From: Flavobacterium arcticum | Lineage (GTDB): Bacteria > Bacteroidota > Bacteroidia > Flavobacteriales > Flavobacteriaceae | Direction of reading: 5' to 3' | Length of the DNA stretch: 64,000 nt | NCBI RefSeq assembly: GCF_003344925.1 | Contig: NZ_CP031188.1 | Span: forward strand, 1,610,501 to 1,674,500 | Shown here: one piece after another, positions 44,964 to 53,445 of the stretch | Numbering within the stretch: the first letter of the stretch is position 1 | Layout: each line of letters opens with the position of its first letter | Translations under genes and position numbers: made by a program | Notes under the pieces: model-generated | What the model was told of the DNA's origin: nothing | Databases searched by the model: none | The model's input: the letters and a program-made list of their open reading frames with translations, nothing else

Positions 44964-45590
44964 TTATTCGGTTACTGTATCGTTGCTTTTCGCGAAAGCT
45001 CTTTTGTTGAAAACAATCAATATACCTACACCTATAGAGATAGCAGCATCAGCTACATTAAAAATAGCATTAAAGAAAGAAAATTCATTTCCTCCTATAA
45101 AAGGTATCCATTCGGGAAAATGTGCTTCTTTAATAATAGGAAAATAAAACATGTCTACTACCTTACCATGAAAAAGTGTTCCGTATGGCTTTTCGGCGAA
45201 TAGTGTGGCTATATGGTTTTCAGAGCTGTAGTCGAAAATAATACCATAAAAAACGGAGTCGATTATATTACCAAAAGCTCCTGCAAGTATTAGCGCGATG
45301 GGAACAATAAGGTAGTTAGAATACTTTTTCTTTACAGAGTCTTGCAACCACCAGCCTATACCTATAACAGCTACAATCCTGAAAAGGGTTAATATTAGCT
45401 TACCATAAGAGCCTGGTATTTGTGCACCCCATGCCATACCATCATTTTCAATAAAGTTTATTTGAAACCATTCAAGGTCTAAAACATTTACAAATTCATG
45501 AAGTTTGAAATTTGTTTTTATATATATTTTAGAAATCTGATCTATTAATAATACAATTATGGCAATGATATAGGCTTTCTTTAGCGACAT
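44964..45590 (-). CDS. lspA: Lipoprotein signal peptidase (signal peptidase II)
   Basis: A 208-residue four-helix inner-membrane aspartyl protease that removes signal peptides of prolipoproteins at the lipobox. The catalytic pair is seen in FGNIIDSVFYG (Asp111) and FNVADAAISIG (Asp181). The N-terminal VLLIDQISKIYI and NFIENDGMAWG are also conserved. The protein is longer than E. coli LspA (164) because of an insert between helices 3 and 4, usual in Bacteroidota. The stop directly abuts the pbpC stop on the opposite strand. Many lipoproteins in this window (GldD, A2M, haem-c and HMA proteins) would be its substrates. Confidence 0.95.
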   Translation of the reverse strand: MSLKKAYIIAIIVLLIDQISKIYIKTNFKLHEFVNVLDLEWFQINFIENDGMAWGAQIPGSYGKLILTLFRIVAVIGIGWWLQDSVKKKYSNYLIVPIALILAGAFGNIIDSVFYGIIFDYSSENHIATLFAEKPYGTLFHGKVVDMFYFPIIKEAHFPEWIPFIGGNEFSFFNAIFNVADAAISIGVGILIVFNKRAFAKSNDTVTE

Positions 45591-45607
45591 TCTAAGATTT
45601 TTACGGA

Positions 45608-45615
45608 CAAAAATA
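45608..45615 (-). promoter_or_regulatory. -7 element of lspA
   Basis: Minus-strand TATTTTTG matches TAnnTTTG, 17 bases before the ATG at 45590. The -33 region is not clear. Confidence 0.5.
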
Positions 45616-45650
45616 AGTGAAATAATTAAATAATCCTGATTTATTATAAG

Positions 45651-45720
45651 AAGTCCGAAGATACAGAAATTGATGATTAATCCTAAAGGATACCATCTTT
45701 TTTACTATAACTTCGGACTT
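45651..45720. repeat. 10-bp perfect inverted repeat of unknown role
   Basis: AAGTCCGAAG (45651-45660) and CTTCGGACTT (45711-45720) are exact inverted copies around 50 bases. They lie between the lspA promoter and the terminator of the DksA-like gene. No gene lies between the arms. Confidence 0.6.
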
Positions 45721-45733
45721 ATTGTCTTTCGGT

Positions 45734-45758
45734 AAAAAAACCGCCCTATATAGGCGGC
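45734..45758 (-). terminator. Intrinsic terminator of the ileS / DksA-like unit
   Basis: On the minus strand GCCGCC and GGCGGT pair around TATATAG and are followed by seven T. Confidence 0.78.
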
Positions 45759-45768
45759 AATTATTATA

Positions 45769-46149
45769 TTATCGTTGTAAATTCTTGGCTTCTATGCTCA
45801 TAGTAGCATGTGGTACCAATTTTAACCTTTCTTTACCAATAAGCTTTCCTGTAACTTTACATATTCCGTATGTTTTATTCTCAATACGGATAAGTGCATT
45901 TTTAAGATCGCGGATAAATTTTTCTTGGCGGATAGCAAGTTGAGAGTTTGCCTCTTTACTCATTGTTTCGCTGCCTTCTTCAAAAGCCTTAAATGTTGGC
46001 GATGTATCATCGGTGCCATTGTTAAGGTCATTCATATACGCACTACGAATAAGCTCCAAATCAGCTTGGGCTTTATCTATTTTTTTTGTGATTAATTCTC
46101 TGAACTCCGCTAAATCAGCGTCAGAGTATCGTATTTGCTCATCTACCAT
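45769..46149 (-). CDS. DksA/TraR-like protein with degenerate zinc site
   Basis: A 126-residue protein. A long coiled-coil hairpin (LAEFRELITKKIDKAQADLELI ... SQLAIRQEKFIRDLKNALIRIENK) precedes a small globular part, TYGICKVTGKLIGKERLKLVP. This matches the DksA/TraR layout, but only one of the four zinc Cys remains: C in ICKVTG. The second and the C-terminal pair are replaced. DksA binds RNA polymerase at the secondary channel during the stringent response, and zinc-free relatives exist. It starts seven bases after the ileS stop and belongs to that transcript. Confidence 0.85.
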   Translation of the reverse strand: MVDEQIRYSDADLAEFRELITKKIDKAQADLELIRSAYMNDLNNGTDDTSPTFKAFEEGSETMSKEANSQLAIRQEKFIRDLKNALIRIENKTYGICKVTGKLIGKERLKLVPHATMSIEAKNLQR

Positions 46150-46156
46150 ATTCCAA

Positions 46157-49100
46157 TTATTTTGAAATTAATACTAAGGTTTTTATATCATCAAATTCTA
46201 TTTCTATTCCGTTTGTAATCTCATTCTTAAATATCAACTCTTCGGTAAGTGTTTCCGACTTTATGTAATCCTCATTTGCTGTTACCGCACTTTGCAGTGC
46301 TTCATCCGATTTAAGGAATACTTTTATTTTATCGGTTACTTCAAAACCTGAATCTTTTCTCAAATTTTGTATCCTGTTTACCAACTCTCGGGCTATACCT
46401 TCTTTCTTTAAAACCTCGGTTATAGTTATGTCTAGCGCTACGGTTATTCCGTTGGCATTGGCTACTAATAACCCTTCTATATCCTGTGAAGAAATCTCCA
46501 CATCTCCCGATGTTAAATTAATACTTTTTCCTGAAATTTCAATATCGATACTTCCAGTTTTGTCTATAATAGCGATCTGTTCTTGTGAGAAATTTTGTAT
46601 CTCTTTGGAAACCAATCCCATATCTTTCCCGAAACGTGGTCCTAATGCTTTAAAATTAGGCTTAACCTGTTTAACTAGTACGCCCGAAGCATCGTCTAAC
46701 AACTCTATTTCTTTTACGTTTACCTCTGCTTTTATCAATTCTGAAACGGCTTCTATCTCAGCTTTCTGCTTCGCATCAAGTACCGGAATCATTACCTTTT
46801 GCAGTGGTTGACGCACTTTTATCATTTCCTTTTTTCGGAGTGATAACACTAACGATGATATTGTTTGTGCTTTCTCCATTCTGCTTTCTAACGATTTATC
46901 AACAAAGTTATCAGCATAGGCTGGAAATTCCGCCAAATGTACACTCTCAAAGCCTTCTGACTGTGAAGCCTGTGTTAAATCTTTATAAAGCCTGTCCATA
47001 AAGAATGGTGCTATTGCCGATCCTAGTTTAGCAACTGTTACAAGGCAGGTATATAGTGTTTGGTATGCTGCAATTTTATCTTCAGCATATTCGCCTTTCC
47101 AAAAACGACGACGGCATAGCCTTACATACCAGTTACTCAGGTTTTCCTGCACAAAGTCAGATATTGCTCGTGCAGCCTTGGTAGGTTCATACTCGGCATA
47201 GTAGCTATCTACATTTTTTATAAGTGTGTTTAGTTCGCTCAATATCCAGCGGTCTATCTCTGGTCTTTTAGCAATTGGTATCTCTGGTTCTGCATACGTA
47301 AAGTTATCGATATTAGCATATAACGCAAAGAACGAGTAGGTATTATATAGTGTTCCGAAGAATTTTCTTCGCACTTCGGCTACACCTTCTATGTCAAACT
47401 TCAGGTTATCCCAAGGGTTAGCATTGGCTATCATGTACCAACGGGTAGCATCAGGACCATATTCGGCAAGGGTAGTAAAAGGATCTACGGCATTGCCTAG
47501 TCTTTTACTCATCTTTTGTCCGCTCTTGTCAAGCACCAGCCCGTTACTTACTACGTTTTTATAGGCTACTTTATCAAAGACTAAAGTTGCTATGGCGTGT
47601 AATGTATAAAACCATCCACGGGTTTGGTCAACTCCCTCTGCGATAAAGTCAGCAGGGAAAGCGGTATTATTGTCTATTAATTCTTTGTTTTCAAACGGAT
47701 AGTGCCATTGTGCATAGGGCATAGAGCCACTATCAAACCAAACATCTATAAGGTCGGCTTCACGTTGCATTGGCTTACCAGATGGCGAAATCAGCGTAAT
47801 AGCATCTACTACATTTTTGTGTAGGTCGACTAAGCTGTAGTTTTCCTCGGTCATGTTACCTGCCTCAAATCCTTTAAACGGATTCTCGGTCATTACACCC
47901 GCAGCGATAGCTTTTTCTATTTCGTTGTATAGCTCTTCTACAGAGCCTACCATCATTTCTTCGGTTTTGTCTTCCGTACGCCATATTGGTAACGGAATAC
48001 CCCAGTAGCGTGAACGCGATAAGTTCCAGTCGTTAGCATTTTTAAGCCAGTTACCAAAACGTCCTTCACCAGTAGCTTTGGGTTTCCAGTTGATGGTTTC
48101 GTTAAGGTCGAACATTTTCTCCTTAACATCGGTTATTTTAATAAACCAACTATCTAGTGGGTAGTATAGTAACGGCTCATCAGTACGCCATGAGTGTGGG
48201 TAACTGTGCACATATTTTTCTACTTTAAAGGCTTTATTCTCCTCTTTTAGTCGGATAGCAATCTCTACATCTACCGATTTTTCTGGAGCTTCGTCTTTAT
48301 CGTAATACTCGTTCTTTACGTATTTACCCGATAGGTCTCCCATACCCTCTATAAAGCGCCCTTGCATGTCTACCAGTGGTACGGCAGTACCGTTAGCATC
48401 TAGTACAAGCATTGGTGGTATTTCTGGCTGCGCTTCTTTGGCTACTTTGGCATCATCTGCACCAAAGGTAGGGGCAGTGTGCACTATACCTGTACCATCC
48501 TCTGTAGTAACAAAATCACCTGCTATTACACGGAATGCATTTTCTGGGTTTTGGTATGGTAATGTATAGGGTAATAGTTGTTCATATTTTACACCTACCA
48601 AGTCTTTACCTTTGGCTTCGGCTAGTATTTGGTAAGGGATTTTTTTATCTGACGACGTGTAGTTTTCAAAGTCTGCATCTTCGGTACTTTCAAAGTATTT
48701 ACCAGAGAATTGCTTGCCAACAAGACTTTTAGCTAATACTACATTGATAGGTTCAAAGGTGTATTGGTTAAATGTTCTAGCTAATACATAATCAATTTTT
48801 GGACCTACGGTTAGGGCAGTATTACTAGGTAATGTCCAAGGTGTAGTTGTCCATGCCATGAAATCTATTGCTCCGAAGCCTTTAAAGGCTTCTGGTAAAG
48901 TATCGGCAATAGTTTTAAACTGTGCTACTATAGTAGTATCAGTTACGTCGCGGTAAGCACCAGGTTGGTTTACTTCATGCGAGCTTAACCCTGTACCTGC
49001 TTTTGGCGAGTAAGGTTGTATTGTGTAACCTTTATAAATAAGTCCTTTGTCGTATATCTGTTTTAGTAACCACCATACCGTTTCCATGTATTTTGGTTTG

Positions 49101-49558
49101 TAGGTAATATACGGGTCTTCCATATCTACCCAGTAGCCCATTTTTTCGGTAAGGTCGTTCCATACATCGGTATAGCGCATTACGGTGCGTTTACACGCTT
49201 CGTTATACTCTTCTACAGATATTTTTGTACCAATGTCTTCTTTAGTAATACCAAGTTCTTTCTCTGTACCTAGCTCTACAGGCAGTCCGTGAGTGTCCCA
49301 TCCTGCTTTACGTTTTACTTGAAAGCCTTTTTGGGTTTGGTAACGGCAAAAAATATCTTTAATGGCGCGCGCCATAACGTGGTGTATTCCTGGGAGTCCA
49401 TTTGCAGATGGTGGTCCTTCATAAAATACATATTGTGGCTTACCCTCGCGGGTGCTTACACTTTTTTCAAAAACGTTCTCTTTCTTCCAAAATTCTAGTA
49501 CTTCTCCTGCAACAGTAGGCAGGTCAAGTCCTTTATATTCAGTAAACTTCTTGCTCAT
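46157..49558 (-). CDS. ileS: Isoleucyl-tRNA synthetase
   Basis: A 1133-residue class I synthetase that charges tRNA-Ile. The HIGH-equivalent lies in ANGLPGIHHVMARAIKDIF, followed by KRKAGWDTHGLPVELGTEKE. The editing (CP1) domain has MAWTTTPWTLPSNTALTV and a GTGIVHTAPTFGADD segment. The KMSKS loop is KSGQKMSKRLGNAVDP. The C-terminal anticodon-binding region includes RPEIDRWILSELNTLI. The chain is longer than E. coli IleRS (about 938) and is of the eukaryote-like type that is usual in this phylum. I start at MSKKFTEYKGL. The DksA-like gene follows by seven bases, linking translation and growth control. Confidence 0.97.
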   Translation of the reverse strand: MSKKFTEYKGLDLPTVAGEVLEFWKKENVFEKSVSTREGKPQYVFYEGPPSANGLPGIHHVMARAIKDIFCRYQTQKGFQVKRKAGWDTHGLPVELGTEKELGITKEDIGTKISVEEYNEACKRTVMRYTDVWNDLTEKMGYWVDMEDPYITYKPKYMETVWWLLKQIYDKGLIYKGYTIQPYSPKAGTGLSSHEVNQPGAYRDVTDTTIVAQFKTIADTLPEAFKGFGAIDFMAWTTTPWTLPSNTALTVGPKIDYVLARTFNQYTFEPINVVLAKSLVGKQFSGKYFESTEDADFENYTSSDKKIPYQILAEAKGKDLVGVKYEQLLPYTLPYQNPENAFRVIAGDFVTTEDGTGIVHTAPTFGADDAKVAKEAQPEIPPMLVLDANGTAVPLVDMQGRFIEGMGDLSGKYVKNEYYDKDEAPEKSVDVEIAIRLKEENKAFKVEKYVHSYPHSWRTDEPLLYYPLDSWFIKITDVKEKMFDLNETINWKPKATGEGRFGNWLKNANDWNLSRSRYWGIPLPIWRTEDKTEEMMVGSVEELYNEIEKAIAAGVMTENPFKGFEAGNMTEENYSLVDLHKNVVDAITLISPSGKPMQREADLIDVWFDSGSMPYAQWHYPFENKELIDNNTAFPADFIAEGVDQTRGWFYTLHAIATLVFDKVAYKNVVSNGLVLDKSGQKMSKRLGNAVDPFTTLAEYGPDATRWYMIANANPWDNLKFDIEGVAEVRRKFFGTLYNTYSFFALYANIDNFTYAEPEIPIAKRPEIDRWILSELNTLIKNVDSYYAEYEPTKAARAISDFVQENLSNWYVRLCRRRFWKGEYAEDKIAAYQTLYTCLVTVAKLGSAIAPFFMDRLYKDLTQASQSEGFESVHLAEFPAYADNFVDKSLESRMEKAQTISSLVLSLRKKEMIKVRQPLQKVMIPVLDAKQKAEIEAVSELIKAEVNVKEIELLDDASGVLVKQVKPNFKALGPRFGKDMGLVSKEIQNFSQEQIAIIDKTGSIDIEISGKSINLTSGDVEISSQDIEGLLVANANGITVALDITITEVLKKEGIARELVNRIQNLRKDSGFEVTDKIKVFLKSDEALQSAVTANEDYIKSETLTEELIFKNEITNGIEIEFDDIKTLVLISK

Positions 49559-49668
49559 TTTAGTCCTTATAATAATCAATTTGCGAAAGTAAGGATTTTT
49601 TTTATGTAATGGTAGTTATTGCTGTATATAGGGCAGATTTAAGGATTTGGTAAAAAACAGAAGAGTAA

Positions 49669-49702
49669 AAAAAAGACTTTAACAGTAAGTGTAGTCTTTT
49701 TT
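49669..49702 (+). other. Terminator-like hairpin ahead of the LRR lipoprotein gene
   Basis: AAAAAAGACT (ending 49678) pairs with AGTCTTTTTT (49693-49702) around 14 bases. It lies between two divergent genes, where a terminator is not expected. It could be an attenuator in the leader of the next gene or the scar of a lost gene. Confidence 0.5.
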
Positions 49703-49730
49703 ATTTAATTTAGCTAGGAACTAATTAATT

Positions 49731-50978
49731 ATGAAAAAGACAACTTTATTATTATTTGCATTTGTTGCGATATTGAGTTTTTCCTGTAACAATGATGATG
49801 ATTCTGAAACTCCAGTAAATGAAAATTTAGACGCAATTAGTTTATATCTACCTACGCAAGCAGAAATAGATTCTGTTGGGTCTCTTGGTTATAAGTCTGT
49901 CGGAACACTAACTATAGGTTCACAAAATAGTGATATTACTTCTTTGCTACCGCTCGAAAACTTGAAGAAGGTGGGCTATTTGTTGATTCAGGATGTGCCG
50001 GATATAACTTCTTTAGAAGGGTTGCATAATATAGAACAGGTTGATTATATATTGATAAGTAAAACTAATATTACAGATTTACAAGGGTTACGATCATTAA
50101 AGAGGTTTGATAAAAATGTAAATCTTGATAGTTATGAAACTGCTTCCCTTGGTTTACAAATTATTGAAAATCCGAGTCTTCAAAGTCTTTCTGGTTTAGA
50201 GAATGTAACTAAACTTCCTGTTTTGGATATTAGACAATGTCATTCTTTAACTTCTCTTACAGGGCTTGAAAACTGTGAAGATATAACTGATTTAGAAATA
50301 CAGAGATGTGATGTTTTAACTGATTTAAATTCAATTAGTAAGGTGAAAAAATTACGGAATGGTTTTTTTAGGTCTTTGCCAAGTCTTACATCGCTTGCAG
50401 GATTAAATCATTTGGAAGAAATAGAAAATTTAATTTTAAAATCAGTATCTATTAATTCATTAGAAGCATTTTCTAATGTTTCAAAAATGAAATCATTGGA
50501 TTGTACTTTTAATGAATCTTTGATTTCTTTTGAGGGGCTTGAGCAAATCACAAATATTGAGCTGATTAATGTTTTTTATAATGATAATATGACTTCTTTA
50601 AAGGGGCTCGAAAACGTTACAAAGTCTAAATCTATAACAATTGTAGATAATGAATCTTTAACCTCTATTTCCCATCTTTCAGGATTAAATCAGGTTAAAG
50701 GCGATTATACTCCAGGGGTAACGTTTCAAAGTGGAGGTGTAATTATTAAAGAAAATAATAGTTTAGAAACCTTAGATGGGCTGCAAAATGTTACAAGCTT
50801 TCAGGGTAATATAGAGGTGATTAATAATGAATCTTTAGTAGATTTATGTGCTCTATTGGATGTGTTTCAACTAAGGCTTAATATAAATACAGGTCATGCT
50901 TATATATATGGTAATCAAAATCCAATTAGTGGCACTAATGGGGACTATTTAACTTCTGAGAATTGTAGTGTAGATTAA
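49731..50978 (+). CDS. Leucine-rich-repeat-like lipoprotein
   Basis: A 415-residue lipoprotein. Signal TTLLLFAFVAILSFSC with lipidated Cys at about residue 19 and an acidic NNDDDS after it, a pattern associated with outer-membrane/surface export in Bacteroidota. The rest is about a dozen irregular repeats of 22-25 residues of the form hTSLxGLxNhxxhxxLxIxxN (SLTSLTGLENCEDITDLEI, SLTSLAGLNHLEEIENLIL, NMTSLKGLENVTKSKSITI). This forms a solenoid like LRR or receptor-L domains. A surface protein-binding role is likely, partner unknown. It is AT-rich compared with ileS and has its own terminator. Confidence 0.85.
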   Translation: MKKTTLLLFAFVAILSFSCNNDDDSETPVNENLDAISLYLPTQAEIDSVGSLGYKSVGTLTIGSQNSDITSLLPLENLKKVGYLLIQDVPDITSLEGLHNIEQVDYILISKTNITDLQGLRSLKRFDKNVNLDSYETASLGLQIIENPSLQSLSGLENVTKLPVLDIRQCHSLTSLTGLENCEDITDLEIQRCDVLTDLNSISKVKKLRNGFFRSLPSLTSLAGLNHLEEIENLILKSVSINSLEAFSNVSKMKSLDCTFNESLISFEGLEQITNIELINVFYNDNMTSLKGLENVTKSKSITIVDNESLTSISHLSGLNQVKGDYTPGVTFQSGGVIIKENNSLETLDGLQNVTSFQGNIEVINNESLVDLCALLDVFQLRLNINTGHAYIYGNQNPISGTNGDYLTSENCSVD

Positions 50979-50981
50979 TAT

Positions 50982-51015
50982 AAAGAAGCCCATTTTATTA
51001 AAAGGGGCTTCTTTA
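50982..51015. terminator. Intrinsic terminator, bidirectional
   Basis: AAAGAAGCCC and GGGGCTTCTTT pair around an AT-rich loop between the convergent LRR lipoprotein and yegP genes. Confidence 0.78.
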
Positions 51016-51033
51016 TATTAATCTATTAAATAA

Positions 51034-51366
51034 TTATACCGTTTGGTCGTCTACTGTAGCATCGGGAGCGTTTTTCTTTACAGACTCTATACCGTTATCG
51101 CGAGAGGCTACACTTTCATACATTTCGCTTGTGCCAATAATTTGACCGTTAGTAGCTTTTAGGTTAAAGTAAGGTTTACCGTTTGAAGATTCTTTTCGGT
51201 CGAATTTAGAATCATCTTGCGAATTACGTCTTACAGATTCAATTCCGTTCTCACAACTCGATTTTGCTTTATAGCCTTCACTAGCAAGAATAGTTTGCCC
51301 ATTGCCTGCTTTAAGGTTAAACTGAAATTCGTTGTTTTTTCTTTTAGTAATTACAAATTTGCCCAT
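51034..51366 (-). CDS. YegP family protein (two DUF1508 repeats)
   Basis: A 110-residue soluble protein built from two DUF1508 repeats. FVITKRKNNEFQFNLKAGNG then TILASEGYKAKSSCENGIES forms the first. SNGKPYFNLKATNGQIIGTS then MYESVASRDNGIESVKKNAP forms the second. YegP proteins are small and common in bacteria; no activity is proven, though homologues are noted in stress and phosphate-related contexts. It is monocistronic and ends at the terminator shared with the LRR lipoprotein gene. Confidence 0.9.
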   Translation of the reverse strand: MGKFVITKRKNNEFQFNLKAGNGQTILASEGYKAKSSCENGIESVRRNSQDDSKFDRKESSNGKPYFNLKATNGQIIGTSEMYESVASRDNGIESVKKNAPDATVDDQTV

Positions 51367-51440
51367 AACTGGATGTTTTTTAAGTGTTAATGATAGCTAA
51401 TATAATAATTTATAAGGTATATTGATGATGTTTAAAAACA

Positions 51441-51475
51441 AAAAACCGCCCTAACATCTTGTTAGGGCGGTTTTT
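51441..51475 (-). terminator. Intrinsic terminator of the RNase G gene
   Basis: AAAAACCGCCCTAAC and GTTAGGGCGGTTTTT form a perfect long stem two bases after the RNase G stop. Confidence 0.88.
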
Positions 51476-51476
51476 G

Positions 51477-53036
51477 TTATTCTGTCGCGATAGCGTTTCC
51501 TTTGCTATCATAAAAGCGGTATTCTAAATACGTGTAAGCGTCACGAGGTATTACTTTTACCCATTTTTTATGTTCAAAAAACCATTTTGAACGTGTAGAT
51601 GGGAAACCTTTAGTAAGGTATGCAGCAACAAAAGGGTGTGCATTTAGCACTATCTTTTTGTTACTCTTTATAATTCTTTCAAGGTCGGCTGTAATTCTAT
51701 CAATCACTAGTATAGGAGCTTCAATCTCCCCATTTTCATTATTAGGGTCTTCTTCCCGTGTTTTGATATTTACTTCAGGCCGTACGCGCTGTCGGGTAAT
51801 TTGAACAAGTCCAAATTTACTCGGAGGCAGGATCTTGTGTTTTGCCTTATCGTCGCTCATTTCGTCTCTTAAAAAGTCGTAGAGCTTCTTTCTGTTTTCG
51901 GCACTAGACATATCTATAAAGTCAATTACGATAATGCCTCCCATATCTCTAAGCCTTAGTTGTCTTGCAATTTCTGCAGCAGCTATAAGGTTTACTTCTA
52001 GGGCGGTACCTTCTTGGCTAAGGGCTTTGTTAGAGCGGTTACCACTATTCACATCTACAACGTGTAGTGCTTCTGTATGCTCTATAATAAGGTAAGCTCC
52101 TTTGCTCATAGAAACAGTTTTACCAAACGAGGTTTTTATTTGCCTTTCTATGTTATATTTTTCAAAAAGAGGCAATTCTCTGCTTTGGTACAGTTTTACG
52201 ATGTTGGCTTTTTGGGGAGCTATCTCCTGCAGATAGTCCTTAGTTTGATAAAACAGGTCTTCATCATCTACATAGATACCCGTAAAGGTATCGTTAAAAA
52301 CATCACGCAGTATAGAGGAAGCTTTGTTTACTTCGCCTAGTACTTTGCTAGGATGATGTGCACCAGGAATACGTTTGCACAAAGCTGTCCATTTATCCAG
52401 CAAGTTTTGCAGGTCTTTGTCCAGTTCGGCTACTTTTTTATCCTCGGCTACTGTTCTTACAATAACGCCAAAACCTTTGGGTCTGATAGATTGTACCAGA
52501 CGTTTTAGGCGGTCTTTCTCATCTTTAGAATCTATTTTCTGTGAAATCGAAATCCTGTCAGAAAATGGTACAAGCACTACATAACGTCCTGCCAACGAAA
52601 GCTCAGAGCTTATACGTGGCCCTTTGGTAGATATAGGCTCTTTTACCACCTGAACAAGTATTGACTGGTTAGCACTGAGTACATCAGTAATCACGCCATC
52701 TTTGTCAATTTCTTTTTCGAACGGAAAATTTTTAAGTGAGAAATCTTTTATTTTACCTGCGCTTACAAGTTTTGTGAATTTCATTAAAGAAGGTAGGTTT
52801 GGTCCTAAATCATGATAATGTAAAAAGGCATCTTTTTCGAAGCCTACGTTTACAAAAGCAGCATTAAGTCCCGCTACAGGTTTCCTGATTTTGGCAATAA
52901 AAATATCGCCTACAGCAAACTTGTTTTTGTCTTCCTTCTCTTTGTGTAATTCTATTAGTTTTCCATCTTTTAATAAGGCAAAATCTACGGCTTCAGAACC
53001 AGATCGAATAATTAATTCTTTGTTCACACTGTACAT
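51477..53036 (-). CDS. rng: Rne/Rng family ribonuclease (RNase G)
   Basis: A 519-residue endoribonuclease for rRNA maturation and mRNA decay. The S1-like RNA-binding part is near the start (KFAVGDIFIAKIRKPVAGLNAAFVNV). The catalytic centre has VVDVNSGNRSNKALSQEG and the metal-binding acidic motif GGIIVIDFIDM near residue 310. A thumb-like C-terminus ends near YLEYRFYD. The C-terminal scaffold of RNase E is absent, so it is the RNase G length class. I start at ATG 53036; the GTG at 53027 also fits, because many homologues begin at NKELIIRS. It is monocistronic on minus. Confidence 0.92.
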   Translation of the reverse strand: MYSVNKELIIRSGSEAVDFALLKDGKLIELHKEKEDKNKFAVGDIFIAKIRKPVAGLNAAFVNVGFEKDAFLHYHDLGPNLPSLMKFTKLVSAGKIKDFSLKNFPFEKEIDKDGVITDVLSANQSILVQVVKEPISTKGPRISSELSLAGRYVVLVPFSDRISISQKIDSKDEKDRLKRLVQSIRPKGFGVIVRTVAEDKKVAELDKDLQNLLDKWTALCKRIPGAHHPSKVLGEVNKASSILRDVFNDTFTGIYVDDEDLFYQTKDYLQEIAPQKANIVKLYQSRELPLFEKYNIERQIKTSFGKTVSMSKGAYLIIEHTEALHVVDVNSGNRSNKALSQEGTALEVNLIAAAEIARQLRLRDMGGIIVIDFIDMSSAENRKKLYDFLRDEMSDDKAKHKILPPSKFGLVQITRQRVRPEVNIKTREEDPNNENGEIEAPILVIDRITADLERIIKSNKKIVLNAHPFVAAYLTKGFPSTRSKWFFEHKKWVKVIPRDAYTYLEYRFYDSKGNAIATE

Positions 53037-53300
53037 TTTTATCCGCGATAGTTTACGGTTCACAGTTAGCATTTTACAGTCAAAAACTGTATACTGTTAG
53101 CTATTAGTTGTTAACTATAAAGCAGATGGATTAAACAATAATTTACAGGTAGTTATACCCGGCGGATGTTTGTGAAAAGATTTTTATAACAACGAGGTGA
53201 AAGATAATAGACTCATTCATACTGCATAAATCTATTATCTTTTACTTCTTGTTTGTCTTTACATCCATTTTCAATGAACTTTAACTTTTTCTAAAAAAAA

Positions 53301-53327
53301 GAAAAAGTAGTATTATACTACTTTTTC
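53301..53327 (-). terminator. Intrinsic terminator overlapping the end of the bL38-like gene
   Basis: GAAAAAGTAGTA-TTA-TACTACTTTTTC is a perfect 12-bp stem with a T-rich tail on the minus strand. It contains the gene's last Lys codons and its TAG stop. Confidence 0.75.
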
Positions 53328-53410
53328 TTTTTGTGGCGGTTAGCTCTCGCTCTTTTCTTTCTTTTGTGCGTAGCTACCTTATGTCTTTTTCTTTTTTTCC
53401 CACTTGGCAT
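53318..53410 (-). CDS. Small, strongly basic ribosomal protein (bL38-like)
   Basis: A 30-residue frame, MPSGKKRKRHKVATHK followed by an Arg/Lys/His-rich tail ending in four Lys. 18 residues are Lys, Arg or His. It matches my recollection of the very short basic protein found in the Flavobacterium johnsoniae ribosome and named bL38; the name rests on memory, not a search. The ATG is 36 bases downstream of the HU gene stop on the same strand, and the hairpin terminator overlaps its 3' end. Co-transcription with HU is therefore expected. Its nucleoid- or ribosome-linked neighbour and extreme composition support a real gene despite its size. Confidence 0.75.
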   Translation of the reverse strand: MPSGKKRKRHKVATHKRKKRARANRHKKKK

Positions 53411-53445
53411 AGTGTCTAAGGGTTTAAGTTAATAAATAAATTTTG

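Noticed and set aside
46157..49558. Acquired mupirocin-resistant isoleucyl-tRNA synthetase
   Set aside because: The long eukaryote-like form is the normal housekeeping IleRS in this phylum; there is no second copy in view and no sign of transfer.
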